Origin: Berberis thunbergii
Taxonomy: Eukaryota; Streptophyta; Magnoliopsida; Ranunculales; Berberidaceae
Assembly (NCBI GenBank): GCA_003290165.1
Contig: QNQO01000519.1
Coordinates: 310,001-374,000 of the forward strand
Reading direction: 5' to 3'
DNA: 64,000 nucleotides
This document shows positions 44,291 to 55,290 of the stretch, in pieces. The position numbers and the translations under genes are program-made. The notes beneath the pieces were generated by a model. It saw only the letters and a list, made by a program, of their open reading frames with translations, did not search any database and was not told the origin of the DNA. Numbering within the stretch: position 1 is the stretch's first letter; each line of letters opens with the position of its first letter.

Positions 44291-45168
44291 TTTAGTAATA
44301 TATTGTTTTATAAAATATAAACTTAAAATTTGTCAAAAGATAGGTTGCCAAATATAGGTTGAATTGTCAAAAGATGGGGCCTTTTGTTACCTCAAGTGTT
44401 TCAAAGGTTCCTATCTCCCTATCTACTCTGCATCAGCCTCAGCTTCACCAGGTAAGCAAATCTCTTAGCACAATTCAGAGTTTTTGTTTTTTGAAATTAT
44501 GCTTTACTTGTTAGTTCCAAGAATTTAGTTTCACAAATTGTTTCTAATTATGTACTTAATGAGAGTTATTTTGATTCCTACAATGTAATTTACCTATCTA
44601 CCTATAAAACATGTGTTGGAGGTCTCACTCCCTATGAATTCTAGCTGTGTAGTTACATGGTTAAGACAATTTCGATTTGGAAAGCCCATTAGGAGAAAAA
44701 ATCAACGATGTTCTTTATAGAACAACGCTTGCCTAAATTTATGAATGAATGTGTAGTAGAAGTACAATTTCGTTTATGTATTAGAAAGTAGTGAATGATG
44801 AAAAATTAATGAAAGAAGGCCAAGAAGCATAACATGAAGAGGAAATGGAGATGTGTGCAGGGTGGTGGATTCAGTAATTCATTAATTAATTCACTAGGAG
44901 AGTAGGTTTTAAGAATATATTAAGTTTATGACTTTCAGATTATTGAGTATTATGGTTGAGAGGTTTCAATAATCCTTGAGTTGATTTCGTAGATGGTATT
45001 TCTCACTGTAATGATGTGAACTTGAAGCAACGACGGAACTTCAAGCCACGACAGAACTGTTCGTTTCTGGTGGGATGTAAGGACCTATTTTTATTTATTT
45101 TACTCTTTTGTTGGTAGATTTAATAAAACTCTGTTATTTTACATTCACTTTTACACGTGTGCTTGCAG
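44291..45168 (+). other. Unassigned DNA between the GP210 and WD40 pieces
   Basis: No protein signature. An exon-like island at about 44345-44450 is followed by AG|GTAAGC, a strong donor, but its product cannot be named. The rest is AT-rich. Confidence 0.45.
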
Positions 45169-45395
45169 GGAATGTCTCATCGTTGCCATAAGGGGCATAC
45201 GGGGCCATTTACTGTTCTTGTTGATAAACCGCTGGGGGATTTTGGAGAAAAATTGCTTGCAAGTGGAGGGGAAGATACTAATATTTGTCTCTGGTCCCTT
45301 ACGGCAAATGGCAAGCGTGGCAAAAATGGACAACAGGCCTTAAAGCAAACGTATTATGGACATAAGAAACCAATTGTAGCATTATCAGTGTTTGG
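45169..45395 (+). pseudogene. WD40-repeat protein exon, captured
   Basis: An exon with a CAG acceptor and GT donor encodes HKGHTGPFTVLVDKPLGDFG, LLASGGEDTNICLWSLTANG and QTYYGHKKPIVALSVFG. This is one full WD40 repeat (GH...ASGGED..ICLW) and the start of the next. WD40 propellers are protein-interaction scaffolds; the parent gene is not identified. The single exon is open throughout. It is the third recognisable host gene in the CACTA cargo, on the same strand as the others. Confidence 0.75.
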
Positions 45396-46085
45396 GTACG
45401 AAAATATGTTTTTTTTTACCTACGACTGAAATATATATCCTATATTATTCATTTTTTAATAAATCATGTGGTCGTTTCCCTTAAGTTGTATGTATGTGAT
45501 GAAGTTATCTTGTTTGCCTAGTATGAGAATTGTTTAATGTTGATGACATGATATATATGTTACCTATAGAATGGATACAGATAAGCAAATTAATGTTAAT
45601 GGCAATGGCATGCAACATTGAAGAAAGTTATAGGATGCCTTGAGTATGCATTAGTGTTTCACATGTTGATTTTCTTCTTTTTTAGGGACAACTCTTCTCT
45701 GTTGGTGAGCATTAAAAAAGAATGAACGCCTTTTCGGTGCGGAGCATATTCAAACTGCGGTGTGCTATCATGCTCTTGCTATTGCATTCAACTGCATGGG
45801 TGCTTTCAAGCTTTCTCTTCGGGCAAGTCCATGAGAATAAATGTATTGCATATTCTTTGACCATTTGATGCAATTGTATAATCTGGTCAACTGACAAATG
45901 ACAAAATGTGCACAACATGAAACAAAGTTTGACACATTTGATGTAATTGTATAATCTTATTAATTACATTACTTTGCCTCTATTCGTTTAAATTTGGCAC
46001 ATTAAAATTTTTATTTTCTAGAAATAAAACTTATGAGATGTAATAAAAAGTCATTTGATAGCAAAAAAAATTATTAAAAAAAAAA
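45396..46085 (+). other. Unassigned 3' part of the CACTA cargo
   Basis: AT-rich. A short segment after TTTTTAG at 45685 could be a further exon, but it is too short to identify. Confidence 0.45.
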
Positions 46086-46089
46086 TTTG

Positions 46090-46465
46090 TCACGGTTTTA
46101 AACCGTGGCTAATTATTGCAACGGCTAAAAACCGTGGCTACCTTGCCACGGCTTATAACCGTGGCTAATACTGGCCACGGCTTAAAACCGTTGCTAAAGC
46201 TATTGCAACGGCTTAAAACCGTGGCCAAACTTGCAACGGTTTTAAGCCGTGGCTACTCCTGCCCACGGCTTAGAATCGTGGCTAAGATTTTGGCAACGGT
46301 TTATAACCGTGGCTAAATCATCAACCGTCCTCGAGATAAAACCGTTGCTAATATTTTAGCCACGGTTTTTAGCCGTTACTAAGGATTTAGCGACGCCTCT
46401 ACAACCCACGGTTCTAAGCCGTGCCAATGAGTTACCCCCACAGTTTAAAACCGTTGCTAATGGCC
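46090..46465. repeat. Right subterminal palindromic motifs of the CACTA element
   Basis: About a dozen copies of CCACGGCTTAAAACCGTGGC and variants, many palindromic, in both orientations, denser than on the left side. Cores shared with the left end are CCACGG and AACCGTGGCTA. Typical CACTA subterminal structure. Confidence 0.85.
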
Positions 46466-46858
46466 ATTTTTGGTGTAGTGTATCTAGATAAGGAAACTAA
46501 TTAAAAACAAATCCCACCTTAATAGGGAGTCTTAGCAAATACTTTCCTAGAGATAAGAATGGGTAACTAAATCTTTCCAGCTTTCATACATATCATTTTT
46601 CTCCAACAAATTCGTATCCCTAGGTCAAACTCTCGGATCCAGTAAGATGTGCCCATGCTTTAAGCAAAAACTGCTTCTAGAATGTATATCTTTTTGAGCT
46701 CCGATTTTTCCTCTCCAAATCTCTTGATTTTGAATTCAATTTGATTTAACTCCTCCATCTATTCCACAAAATACGAAACATAATCAAAATCCGAGAGTTA
46801 AGCATTTATAACCATTAAAACATGAGGAAATATAACAAATATATATAGATATTATGAA

Positions 46859-48552
46859 TTCTTATCAAATTCCCCCACACTTAAACAATGTTTGTCCTCA
46901 AGCATACAATAGCTCAAGTTCATCACCTTTTCTCATCATCATCCCTTCTTCTATGTTTAGTCATCCTCTATAATCCAAATTATCATGCCTTAAAGATTTA
47001 AATCTAAAGACAAATAAGAAACGAGCAATTTCATAGAGTAATTTCTTATAAACCACACCCATGAACAATCACCTCAATGATCTTTTCGAAATCAAAATGC
47101 AATAGGATCTAACACCCTCTCATTGGATTCACTCAATACGCTCAAAGTGTTTTAGGGTATCAATATACTCTCAAGTCAAAACATAGAAGATCTTTACCAT
47201 AAGCTTGCTAATATATCACATCTTTATCATCAATGAATTGAATGCAAAAAATCTAAGGGTTTTAAATGGGTTGTAATGGGGCTTAGGTAAGGTGTGGTGA
47301 GAAGGAATTTTTAGGTACTTTTATCAAAGGAATTATACCAACCCCTCCACACAAAGCGCAACTCAATAACATCAAATGTTTTCTTCAATCAATTCACTTC
47401 CAAACAAATGAATTTCAGTACTTTTCTTTCTTTCTGGCCCCTTATTTTTTCATTTTTTTTGAACGAACCACAAGGCACTTGTAACTTGAATCACTTTATT
47501 CCCAGCATCTTTCAATCCTTTCAAAGATAATTTGAAGCTTTATGAGAACAAGCTAGTACGATCCTTCAATCCAAGGTTCAAAAAGAGGGAAATCGACAAA
47601 AGAATGGGTTGACATTGCTTATATCATGGTTAACTTCCAACAAAAGGGTCAAGGTTCATAATTTGGCTTTCTAAGGTAAAAATCAGGGTAGGCTTTTAAA
47701 GAAAGCTAAATGGCTCCACCTAAATGCCCTTGTTAATTCAATGCATCCAATTCAACAATGTAGTCTCCTGACATGCATAACAGAGCAAGTTCTAGAAAAA
47801 TCAACTATGTATGACAATCACTCAATTAAGAAAATGGAGCATAATATAATATGAATGCTCATTGGCTCAAAAGCACACAAAAAGGGTCATGTGCATTAGA
47901 TCCCACACATTTTTCATTCAATCAATCATCAAGAGCAATTAATCACTGTGTAGTAAATAAGAATTCAATTGTTCATGCTAATCCCTTATTACGCCTCAAT
48001 TTATCTCAATAATTCACAATAATCCAGATCATTTAAGACAAGCATCGACATAATCTAGAATTTAGAAGAAAAGGATCACAAACAAGAACTAAAGTATCAC
48101 TTGGATTTTTGAAAATTTTCTTGAAAAATGAAGCAAAAATTGATCAAAATGGAGCTAAAAGTGAAGTTCAAAGTAAAATCAAATTCATAAATTCATATGT
48201 CAAAGACCCTCCCCCATACCTAATCCATACATTGTCATCAATGTATCAAAAATAGATTCTCAAGGAAAATAACTAAAGTACAGAGGCAAGAGTAACTAGA
48301 AAGCTCCCTTGAAAATGTTGAGCAAAGAAGGTTGTCAAGTTCCTTTCCATTCTCGCAATCTGAATTTCAAGTCGCTTAAACTGATCGTCATATCGACCCT
48401 GTGAATTCTGCACTAAGACAAAATAAAATTATTAATTGTGATGCAAAAAATTATTAAGATCATAATACAAAAATGAAACAAAATAAAAGCAATTGTGGGT
48501 TGCCTCCCAAATGCGCCTTTCTTTAATGTCTTTGGCTAGACGTTGTCATTTC
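46859..48552 (-). other. 3' spacer of the Athila element
   Basis: No coding region. It starts (minus strand) after integrase with the conserved GGGAGGCAACCC-type motif near 48497-48510 and ends with TTGAGGACAAACATTGTTTA and the purine tract AAGTGTGGGGGAA beside the LTR, an arrangement common in plant Athila-like elements. Confidence 0.6.
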
Positions 48553-51118
48553 TTAATTGTCATAAGTTGGACATTCCAAAATAATTTGATCAACATTATA
48601 CACCTGGAAACCTTCATAAAAAGGTTTTAAACGATGCCCATTGACCTTAAAGGTTTTACCAGTGTCCATACTTTGTATTTCAACTGCACCATGAGGAAGC
48701 ACATTAGTGACAATAAAAGGTCCTACCCATCTAGAATGCAATTTACTAGGAAATAACTTCAATCTAGAATGATAAAGTAGAACTTTTTGACCAACAAAAA
48801 AACTTTTCCTTGAAATCATTTGATCATGAAAAGCTTTGGTCTTTTCCTTGTAAATTCTCGAACTCTCATAAGCATCATTACGAATTTTCTCTAGTTCCTG
48901 CAATTGCAACTTCCTTTGTACTCCTGTTTCATCCATCCTCATATTGCATTGCTTGACAGCCCAGTATGCCCTGTGTTCTAGTTCTACTGGCAGGTGACAT
49001 GGTTTTCCAAATATTAAACGGTAAGGAGACATACCTATAGGGGTCTTGTATGTTGTTTGATATGCCCATAGTGCATCATCAAGCCGCATACTTCAGTCCT
49101 TCCTATTTGGGTTGACAATCTTCTCAAGTATGGACTTAATTTCTCTATTGGATACCTCAGCTTGCCCACTTGTTTACGGATGGTAAGCGGTAGATACGCA
49201 ATGAGTAACACTATACTTCTTCAATAAAGCTTCCACTACTCTATTGCAAAAATGAGTTCTGCGATAACTGATTATAGCTTTTGACGTTCCGAACCTGACA
49301 AAAATATGAGATTTGACAAAATCTACAACAACTTTAGCATCGTCAGTCCGAGTAGCTTTAGCTTCTACCCATTTTGAAACGTAATCCACAGCAAGAATGA
49401 TGTAAACATTACCATGAGAAGAAGGAAAATGACCCATGAAATCAATACCCCACACATCAAATATTTCACAAACAAGAATAGGGGTGAGTGGCATTTGGTC
49501 TCTATGCCCTAAATTTCCAGTTTTCTGACACTGTTCACATGCGTTATAAAACATATATGAATCACGAAACAAAGTAGGCCAAAACAATCCGCATTCTAAC
49601 ACCTTACGAGTTGTTCGTTTGGGACCGAAGTGTCCTCCGCATGCATATGAATGACTAAATTTCAAAATGGAAGGAATTTCTTGTTCAGAAACACACTTTC
49701 GGATAATTTGATCAGAACAATGTTTCCACAAATTAGGATCATCCCAAACATAATATTTAGCATCTCTTTTGATTTTATCTTTTTGAGCTCTAGACAATTC
49801 ACTTGGTAGTTTCCTAGTAACTAGATAATTAACAATGTCAGCATACCAGGGGGGTTATCTATTGAATAGAAAAGAGATACTCATTTGGAAAATTGTCTCT
49901 TAATGGTGATGGCTCTTCATTTGTGGTTAGCCTACTTAGATGGTCAGCAACCAAATTTTCTGCACCCTTTTTATCACGTATCTCCAAGTCAAACTCTTGT
50001 AATAAGAGTATCCACCGAATGAGTCTCGGTTTTGCTTCCTTATTTGAGAGTAAGTATTTGAGAGCTGCATGGTCAGAATAAACAATCACTTTAGTGCCAA
50101 GTAAATATGGACGAAATTTTTCTAAAGCAAAAACAACAGCTAAATTTTTTTTTTCTGTTGTTGAATAATTGCTTTGTGCACTATCAAGTGTTCTTGAAGC
50201 ATAATAAATAGCATGAGAAGCTTTTCCAACTCTTTGTCCAAGGACAACATCGATTGCGTGATTACTTGCATCACACATGATTTCGAATGGAAGATTCCAA
50301 TTCGGTGGCTGGATAACTGGTGCTGAAGTCAACATATCCTTCAATTTCTCAAATGCTCCCTTGCATGACTCATCAAATTCAAACACCACATCTTTTTGCA
50401 ACAACATGCACAGTGGTTGGGTGATCTTGGAAAAGTCCTTGATAAAACGTCGATAGAAACCTGCATGTCTAAGAAAAGAGCGAATTTCCCGCACACTTGC
50501 GGGGTGAGGCAAAGATTTTATTACTTCTATCTTAGCTTTATCAACTTCAATTCCTTTAGAAGATACAATATGGCCTAGAATAATACCTTGGTCAACCATA
50601 AAGTGGCATTTTTCATAGTTTAAAACAAGATTTGTTTCTATGCATCTTTTAAGTACTTTGGTAAGGTTGGTTAAACATGTATCAAAAGAATCACCATAGA
50701 CTGTAAAGTCATCCATAAATACCTTTATGATGTTCTCTACATAATCTGAAAATAAACTAACGATACACCTTTGAAAGGTGGCAGGGGCATTGCAAAGTCC
50801 GAATGGCATCCGTCGATATGCAAAAGTACCAACGGGCATGTGAAGGTAGTTTTCTCTTGATCCTCAAGTGCAACTGGAATCTGATGAAAACCTGAATAAC
50901 CGTCAAGACAACAATATTGAGAACGACCCGCTAAACGTTCCAGCATTTGATCAATAAATGGAAGAGCAAAGTGGTATTTTCTAGTTGATGCATTTAACTT
51001 TCTATAATCTATACAAACTCGCCACCCGTTTTGAACACGAGTGGGCACCAACTCACCATCATTATTTTTTATCACTGTTATACTTGTTTTCTTTGGAACA
51101 ACCTGAATTGGGCTTACC
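48553..51118 (-). pseudogene. pol of the Athila element (RT, RNase H, integrase), with breaks
   Basis: On the minus strand RT starts mid-domain at about 51118 (WVSPIQVVPKK, RVQNGWRVCIDYRKLNAST) and continues after a one-base frame break near 50840 with [17 protein letters not shown] and the active site VFMDDF (about 50720). RNase H has [27 protein letters not shown] and [12 protein letters not shown] (50300-50030). A frame break near 49857 precedes integrase with FSHSYACGGHF, CEQC, WGIDFMGHFPSSHG and VDYVSKWVEAKATR. The second catalytic Asp is replaced by Tyr (IISYRRTHF, about 49265), and stops at about 49171 and 49091 cut the C-terminal part (QAEVS..., then [20 protein letters not shown] to 48553). 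Protease, gag and the RT N-terminus are missing. Confidence 0.85.
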
Positions 51119-51123
51119 CATTT

Positions 51124-51577
51124 CCTAATCAGGCAAGTATCTAGGAGATCGACCAATGATGGGCACACCAACAATACATTGGTTAAGACTAGAAAACAAA
51201 TACTGGAGTATAAGTCGTGCATGAAAACTCCCTTGCATGAACAACACTTCAAAAGGGAAACCTTTCCTGCATATCTTGGAGCACAGGTCATGTAGGAAAA
51301 CTCTCTTACATGGACAACTCCTAACTAGGAAAGGATCTCCAGCAAGATCTCTTTCCCTAAACTACGCCACCAAAGGCCTAGCCGGGCCAGGACTCTCACA
51401 TTATAAATAGGACACAAGGTTGATGAACAAACGTATATTATAGAACCCAACTTTAAGCCTTTCTCAATACTTGTCTTACTTTAGCATCGGAGTGTCATCA
51501 GCTGCCATAACCATGGTCTTTGGCTCATGTGTGTTCCCTGCATAGGTCAAGGTCAAGGAGAATATGATTCAACTACA
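51124..51577 (+). repeat. 5'-truncated 5' LTR of A2
   Basis: Lacks the first 200 bases present in A1 (18233-18432). It keeps the TATA box (about 51401-51410) and the end TTCAACTACA. Its minus strand is open and fused in frame to the Athila RT frame. Confidence 0.8.
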
Positions 51578-51583
51578 TTAGTA

Positions 51584-51601
51584 TGGCACCGTCTGTGGGG
51601 A
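51584..51601 (+). promoter_or_regulatory. Primer-binding site of A2
   Basis: TGGCACCGTCTGTGGGGA, identical to A1. Confidence 0.75.
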
Positions 51602-51655
51602 CCGATGAAGTTCCTTTAAAAACAGTGATATCACCTTTCCTCACAGTCTAGAAAT

Positions 51656-52424
51656 ATGGTGACTACGAGATTTGGAGACATCCCTGAGCCTTCGAACGTT
51701 TGAATTGGAGAAGCGTCGTCAGCACCGACGGCACCTGTACCGTGGGGGAAAAACCTCAGACCCCCATGCCGGCCGGAACCACTGTGGACCCCAGGCTGGA
51801 TCTACTGTCAACCCAGATGCAGCAAATTGCACGAGCGGTGGAGATGCTCACTCAGAAGAACCCTCCACCCGCAAAAGGAGATCGTGAACAACGAAGAGCC
51901 TCGTCTACGAAAGACACCAGAGAACAAGTTCGGGAGTGCCACCAATCTTGACGTGTTGTTCAACCTCACCGTCCCCCCGTTCATGGATAACATCATGAAC
52001 GAGCCACTGCCGAAGAAATTCACTACACCAAAGTTGGAATTTTATGATGAGACAACAAAGACGTCTGATCACTTACGCCACTTCCAGCATGTAATGGCGC
52101 TCAAAGAAGGATCTGAGGTACTAATGTGCCGATCATTCCCTACCAGCCTGAAGAAATCAGCGCAACAATGTTTCTCACACGGTTTGTCGGCAGCCAGCGG
52201 ATCAGGAAAAGTCTACATTACCTGCTCACCCTCAAACAAAAGCCGAGCGAGACATTGAGGGAGTATCTCACACGCTTGAACGATGAGTGGATCCTCATCG
52301 ACGACTGCTGTAACGACACCGTGGTCACAACCTTTACCTCAGGTCTTAGGATAGGAAAGTTCTACGATTTCCTCACTCTAAAGCCTCCAACTGATATGTC
52401 AGACTTGCTGAAGAGTGGCTAGAA
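51656..52424 (+). pseudogene. gag of A2, frameshifted
   Basis: Same arrangement and breaks as in A1: a short start MVTTRFGDIPEPSNV, then NWRSVVSTDGTCTVG in another frame, then PPFMDNIMNEPLPKKFT and, after a further shift, the capsid core MPIIPYQPEEISATMF and KSLHYLLTLKQKPSETL. Differences from A1 are point changes, for example Tyr to Asn in the TQKYPPPAK segment and Glu to Asp in LIEDCC. The lesions are inherited, so the gene was already broken before the duplication. Confidence 0.75.
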
Positions 52425-52443
52425 AGATGTCGTTCTCGATGAG

Positions 52444-53040
52444 ATGTTGGAAGCCAAGAAGGAGGTGGAATCCAAAAAGAAACCCTCTGGTTCCAAGGAT
52501 AGGAAAGAGGGGAAAAAAAAGGAAGACGACGACAGAAAAAGGAAGCGCAATGACTGCAAGCCTGACTTTAGCCATCCAAGGCAAGATAAGGCTTCCAAGT
52601 TCATCGACTCTAAATCCGCCACTCCTTTCAACTCCAGTATGTCCGACGTCGTCAACCCCATTAAGAATTAGGGAGAAATTGAAGTGGTGCCCAAGGAGCA
52701 AGGATATCCCTCCCGACACGATAATAAAAAATACAGCTCATTTCACAAGGAGGGCGACCACGACACTGATGACTGTAATCTCAGGAGCAAGATAGAGTAT
52801 TGGATTCTGTAGGGGAAGCTCAAGGAGACAGAGAACGAATCTGCCATCAAGGAGATAGAGAATGAATCTGCCATCAAGGAGATAAAGAATAAAGCTTCTG
52901 GCATCTATATGAACTCCATCGAGTTGGCTCGGAAGGTGAGCAGTCCAACAATTCCAGAAAGAGGACCCTTCTCGAGATGCGGACGCAACCCACCGGCGAG
53001 GATAGACAAGTGCACTACGCACGTATTCAGAGCCTGATTT
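52444..53040 (+). pseudogene. Gag C-terminal region and degenerate knuckle of A2
   Basis: Lys-rich EAKKEVESKKKPSGSKDRKE, the knuckle-like YSSFHKEGDHDTDDC with the first Cys missing as in A1, and the same tandem GAATCTGCCATCAAGGAGAT units (about 52840-52890). Stops are present. Confidence 0.6.
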
Positions 53041-53131
53041 CCTACTAACGTTCATAGACAAGGATCTCCAAGGCGTCCATTCTCTTCGAAATGACACCCT
53101 AGTCATTTCGATCCTCATTACAAAGTGGGAA

Positions 53132-53596
53132 GTGAAAAGGGCCTTGGTGGACACAGGGAGCTCTCTCAACGTCATGTTTTTCAACACATTCCACAGTATG
53201 CAACTCATGGAGGCAGACTTTAACGCCTGCCAATCCCCCCATGATCGGGTTCAGCGGAGAAAAAAGCTTCCATATTGGGAAGATCAGTCTAATGGTAATC
53301 GCGGGAGAGCCACAGTTACGGAAGTACCTCATCCAAGAGTTCATGGTGGTAGATGCTCCATCCGCTTACAACGTCATCCTAGGAAGGCCTTGGCTCCATC
53401 ATATGGAGGCAGTAGTTTCTACTCTGCACCAATGCATCATGTGCACTACCAACCATGCTCAAGGGACTATACGCGAAAATCAACCTTCAGCGAGATATTG
53501 CCATTACGCAGTGCTGAAACAACTCAATTGTCAGCAATTACAGCTCAGGCCTGCGGGACAGACATATCAGACACCGGACCCAGAAAATGGTGAAGA
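53132..53596 (+). pseudogene. Retropepsin-like protease of A2, frameshifted
   Basis: ALVDTGSSLNVMFFNTF at about 53141 carries the catalytic Asp. The second half, MVIAGEPQLRKYLIQEFMVV and AYNVILGRPWLHHM, is in another frame (53241 on), as in A1. The upstream ATG of A1 (20357) is ACG here. Confidence 0.75.
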
Positions 53597-55290
53597 ATCA
53601 CCCCGCACAGAAAGAGACAAAACTCTGATAATTGAGGCTCACGGAGAGCCAAAATTCAGCACTGGAGGCACAATCCAGTCCAATATAAAGCTAAGTAACA
53701 ACACTTCAGCAAACAAGAGCCTAGTCCAAAAGTTGGGAACCAGCGAGGAACGACTCGCCCGTACGAACACTTTTTAGTAACTTCGCTAGAATTGGCGAAA
53801 TGTGACACTTTTCCAAAGGAGCTATACAGTTTAAGCCAGGACCATGCACCTCTCCTTCAGGGCCAGATTAGCTTAGTCCCCGCTCGGAGTCAAACTATCT
53901 TACTGTTTTGCTTTCTTTTATTTGTTTGTTTGTTTGTTTTTTTTTTTTTTTTCTTTTCAGTTTTTCAGTTTAGAAGATTTGTTCGCACAAGACTATATGA
54001 TACAGATTCATTCAAGGAATAAAACAACATTTATTGATTACTAAGAAAGTTGTTACAAAGCTTGCCCAACTGACTTGTACAAAAGTTTACACACTACAAG
54101 AATCTAAATCCGGCGCGAGTATGGATCCACTGAAATGCACGCCAAGACTTCTCTCCGCCAATCTGTCTTCAAAAGAGGATTCGGAAGTGAAAGCAAAAGT
54201 GCCCAAAATAAGCAACAGGCTGCATGTACGTGTTTGATTCTTTGTTCCGAATCTTCTTTGCGAAGAGAATTCAGAACGAGAGCATAAAAAGGCAGATGAG
54301 AATGCCTCTTAATATAGTAATGTCTGAGGTGATGTAGAGTTAGCACCCCAAGGTCGCAGGTCGCGTCCATCAGAACCCTGTTCCACCAATCTACTTTTGA
54401 GTTGTGGCGTCACGAGTAAAGCCTAGTAGATATAGTCGGAACAACCTTTCCAAAACAAACTTCGGGTATTATCTCCCAACAACAGTGGTGGATAGTAACT
54501 TGGGAGCAACAAAAGGCGAAAGACAGACTCTTCCCCTGAGGAGACTTCGTACTTCCACAAAATGTAAGAAGAAATTGCAAGGTCCCAAGAAGCCAACTGG
54601 ATGCTAACCCAAACCAGATGGCATCACATAATAGCAGGTCTTGTCAAGACTCATCACTGCAAATGTTAGAACATTTAAAGACTCTAACAACGAAGATCTT
54701 CCTTTAGCCTTTGGAAAACTTAAAGCACATTTTCTGGAGAGATGTATGAGAAGAACATGATTTACTGCATTCATGGCTATGCTTGGAATGGTGCTTACCA
54801 GCCAATATATAGGCACGATGGTTCGTGAAACGATGTCAATCGACAGTTACGTCAACATTAAATATAATACAGAAAACAAGGAGGCGACAATTCCAATTGC
54901 AATTGCGCGAGTCCACATTCATTGAATTAATGGCATTGCACGCTTCTCCATTATCTGGGGGAGTAATCGATAATGAACTGTCTCGCAATTTACATCGAAC
55001 ACCTGGCATGTTGACCTTTGCAACATGGCCCAGCCGACTAGTGGGCCCAAATGAATACCCCGCCATACCCGGCCCAGTACACACATAGACACAAGCAACA
55101 AAGGCCTTAAGCACCCAGAGAATTCATAGCATGCCTACAGTGATATTGTCAATAAATCCAAGGTATCCGCTCTATTAGAATTTCGTTGCTTCTTATTAAA
55201 TTTGGATTAAATTCAGTCTGGTCAATCTATGGCGATCTGACCCCGAAATCAAATTTATTAGTCCAACCTCCGCATCGGATTATCAGGCGA
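53597..55290 (+). other. Non-coding spacer of A2 without pol
   Basis: Counterpart of 20906-22590; no RT, RNase H or integrase. A T-rich tract near 53937-53955 is a few bases longer than in A1. Confidence 0.6.

Larger units (their letters stand above)
38731..46480 (+). mobile_element. CACTA (En/Spm-type) transposon carrying captured gene fragments
   Basis: Starts CACTACACCAAAA (38731-38743) and ends with its exact inverse TTTTTGGTGTAGTG (to 46480), flanked on both sides by TAT (38728-38730 and 46481-46483), the 3-bp target duplication expected of CACTA elements. Subterminal regions carry clustered palindromic motifs. The 7,750-bp interior has no recognisable transposase. Instead it has an RE-rich exon, a MOR1/XMAP215 fragment, a GP210-like fragment and a WD40 fragment, all on the plus strand and with introns. 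It is therefore non-autonomous and acquired host DNA at the genomic level, not as cDNA. Confidence 0.92.
38294..51123 (-). mobile_element. Athila-lineage Ty3/gypsy element, 3' half, split by a CACTA element
   Basis: On the minus strand: RT, RNase H and integrase (51123-48553), a 1.7-kb spacer, the purine tract AAGTGTGGGGGAA (about 46868-46880), and a 3' LTR starting TGATAAGAATTC (about 46858) and ending GGATTTGACA (about 38294). The LTR is interrupted by the CACTA element at 38731-46480; without it the LTR would be about 812 bp. Everything 5' of mid-RT is missing at a sharp junction near 51123 with the A2 duplication block. The lineage is assigned from RT/RNase H wording ([39 protein letters not shown]). 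Confidence 0.8.
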
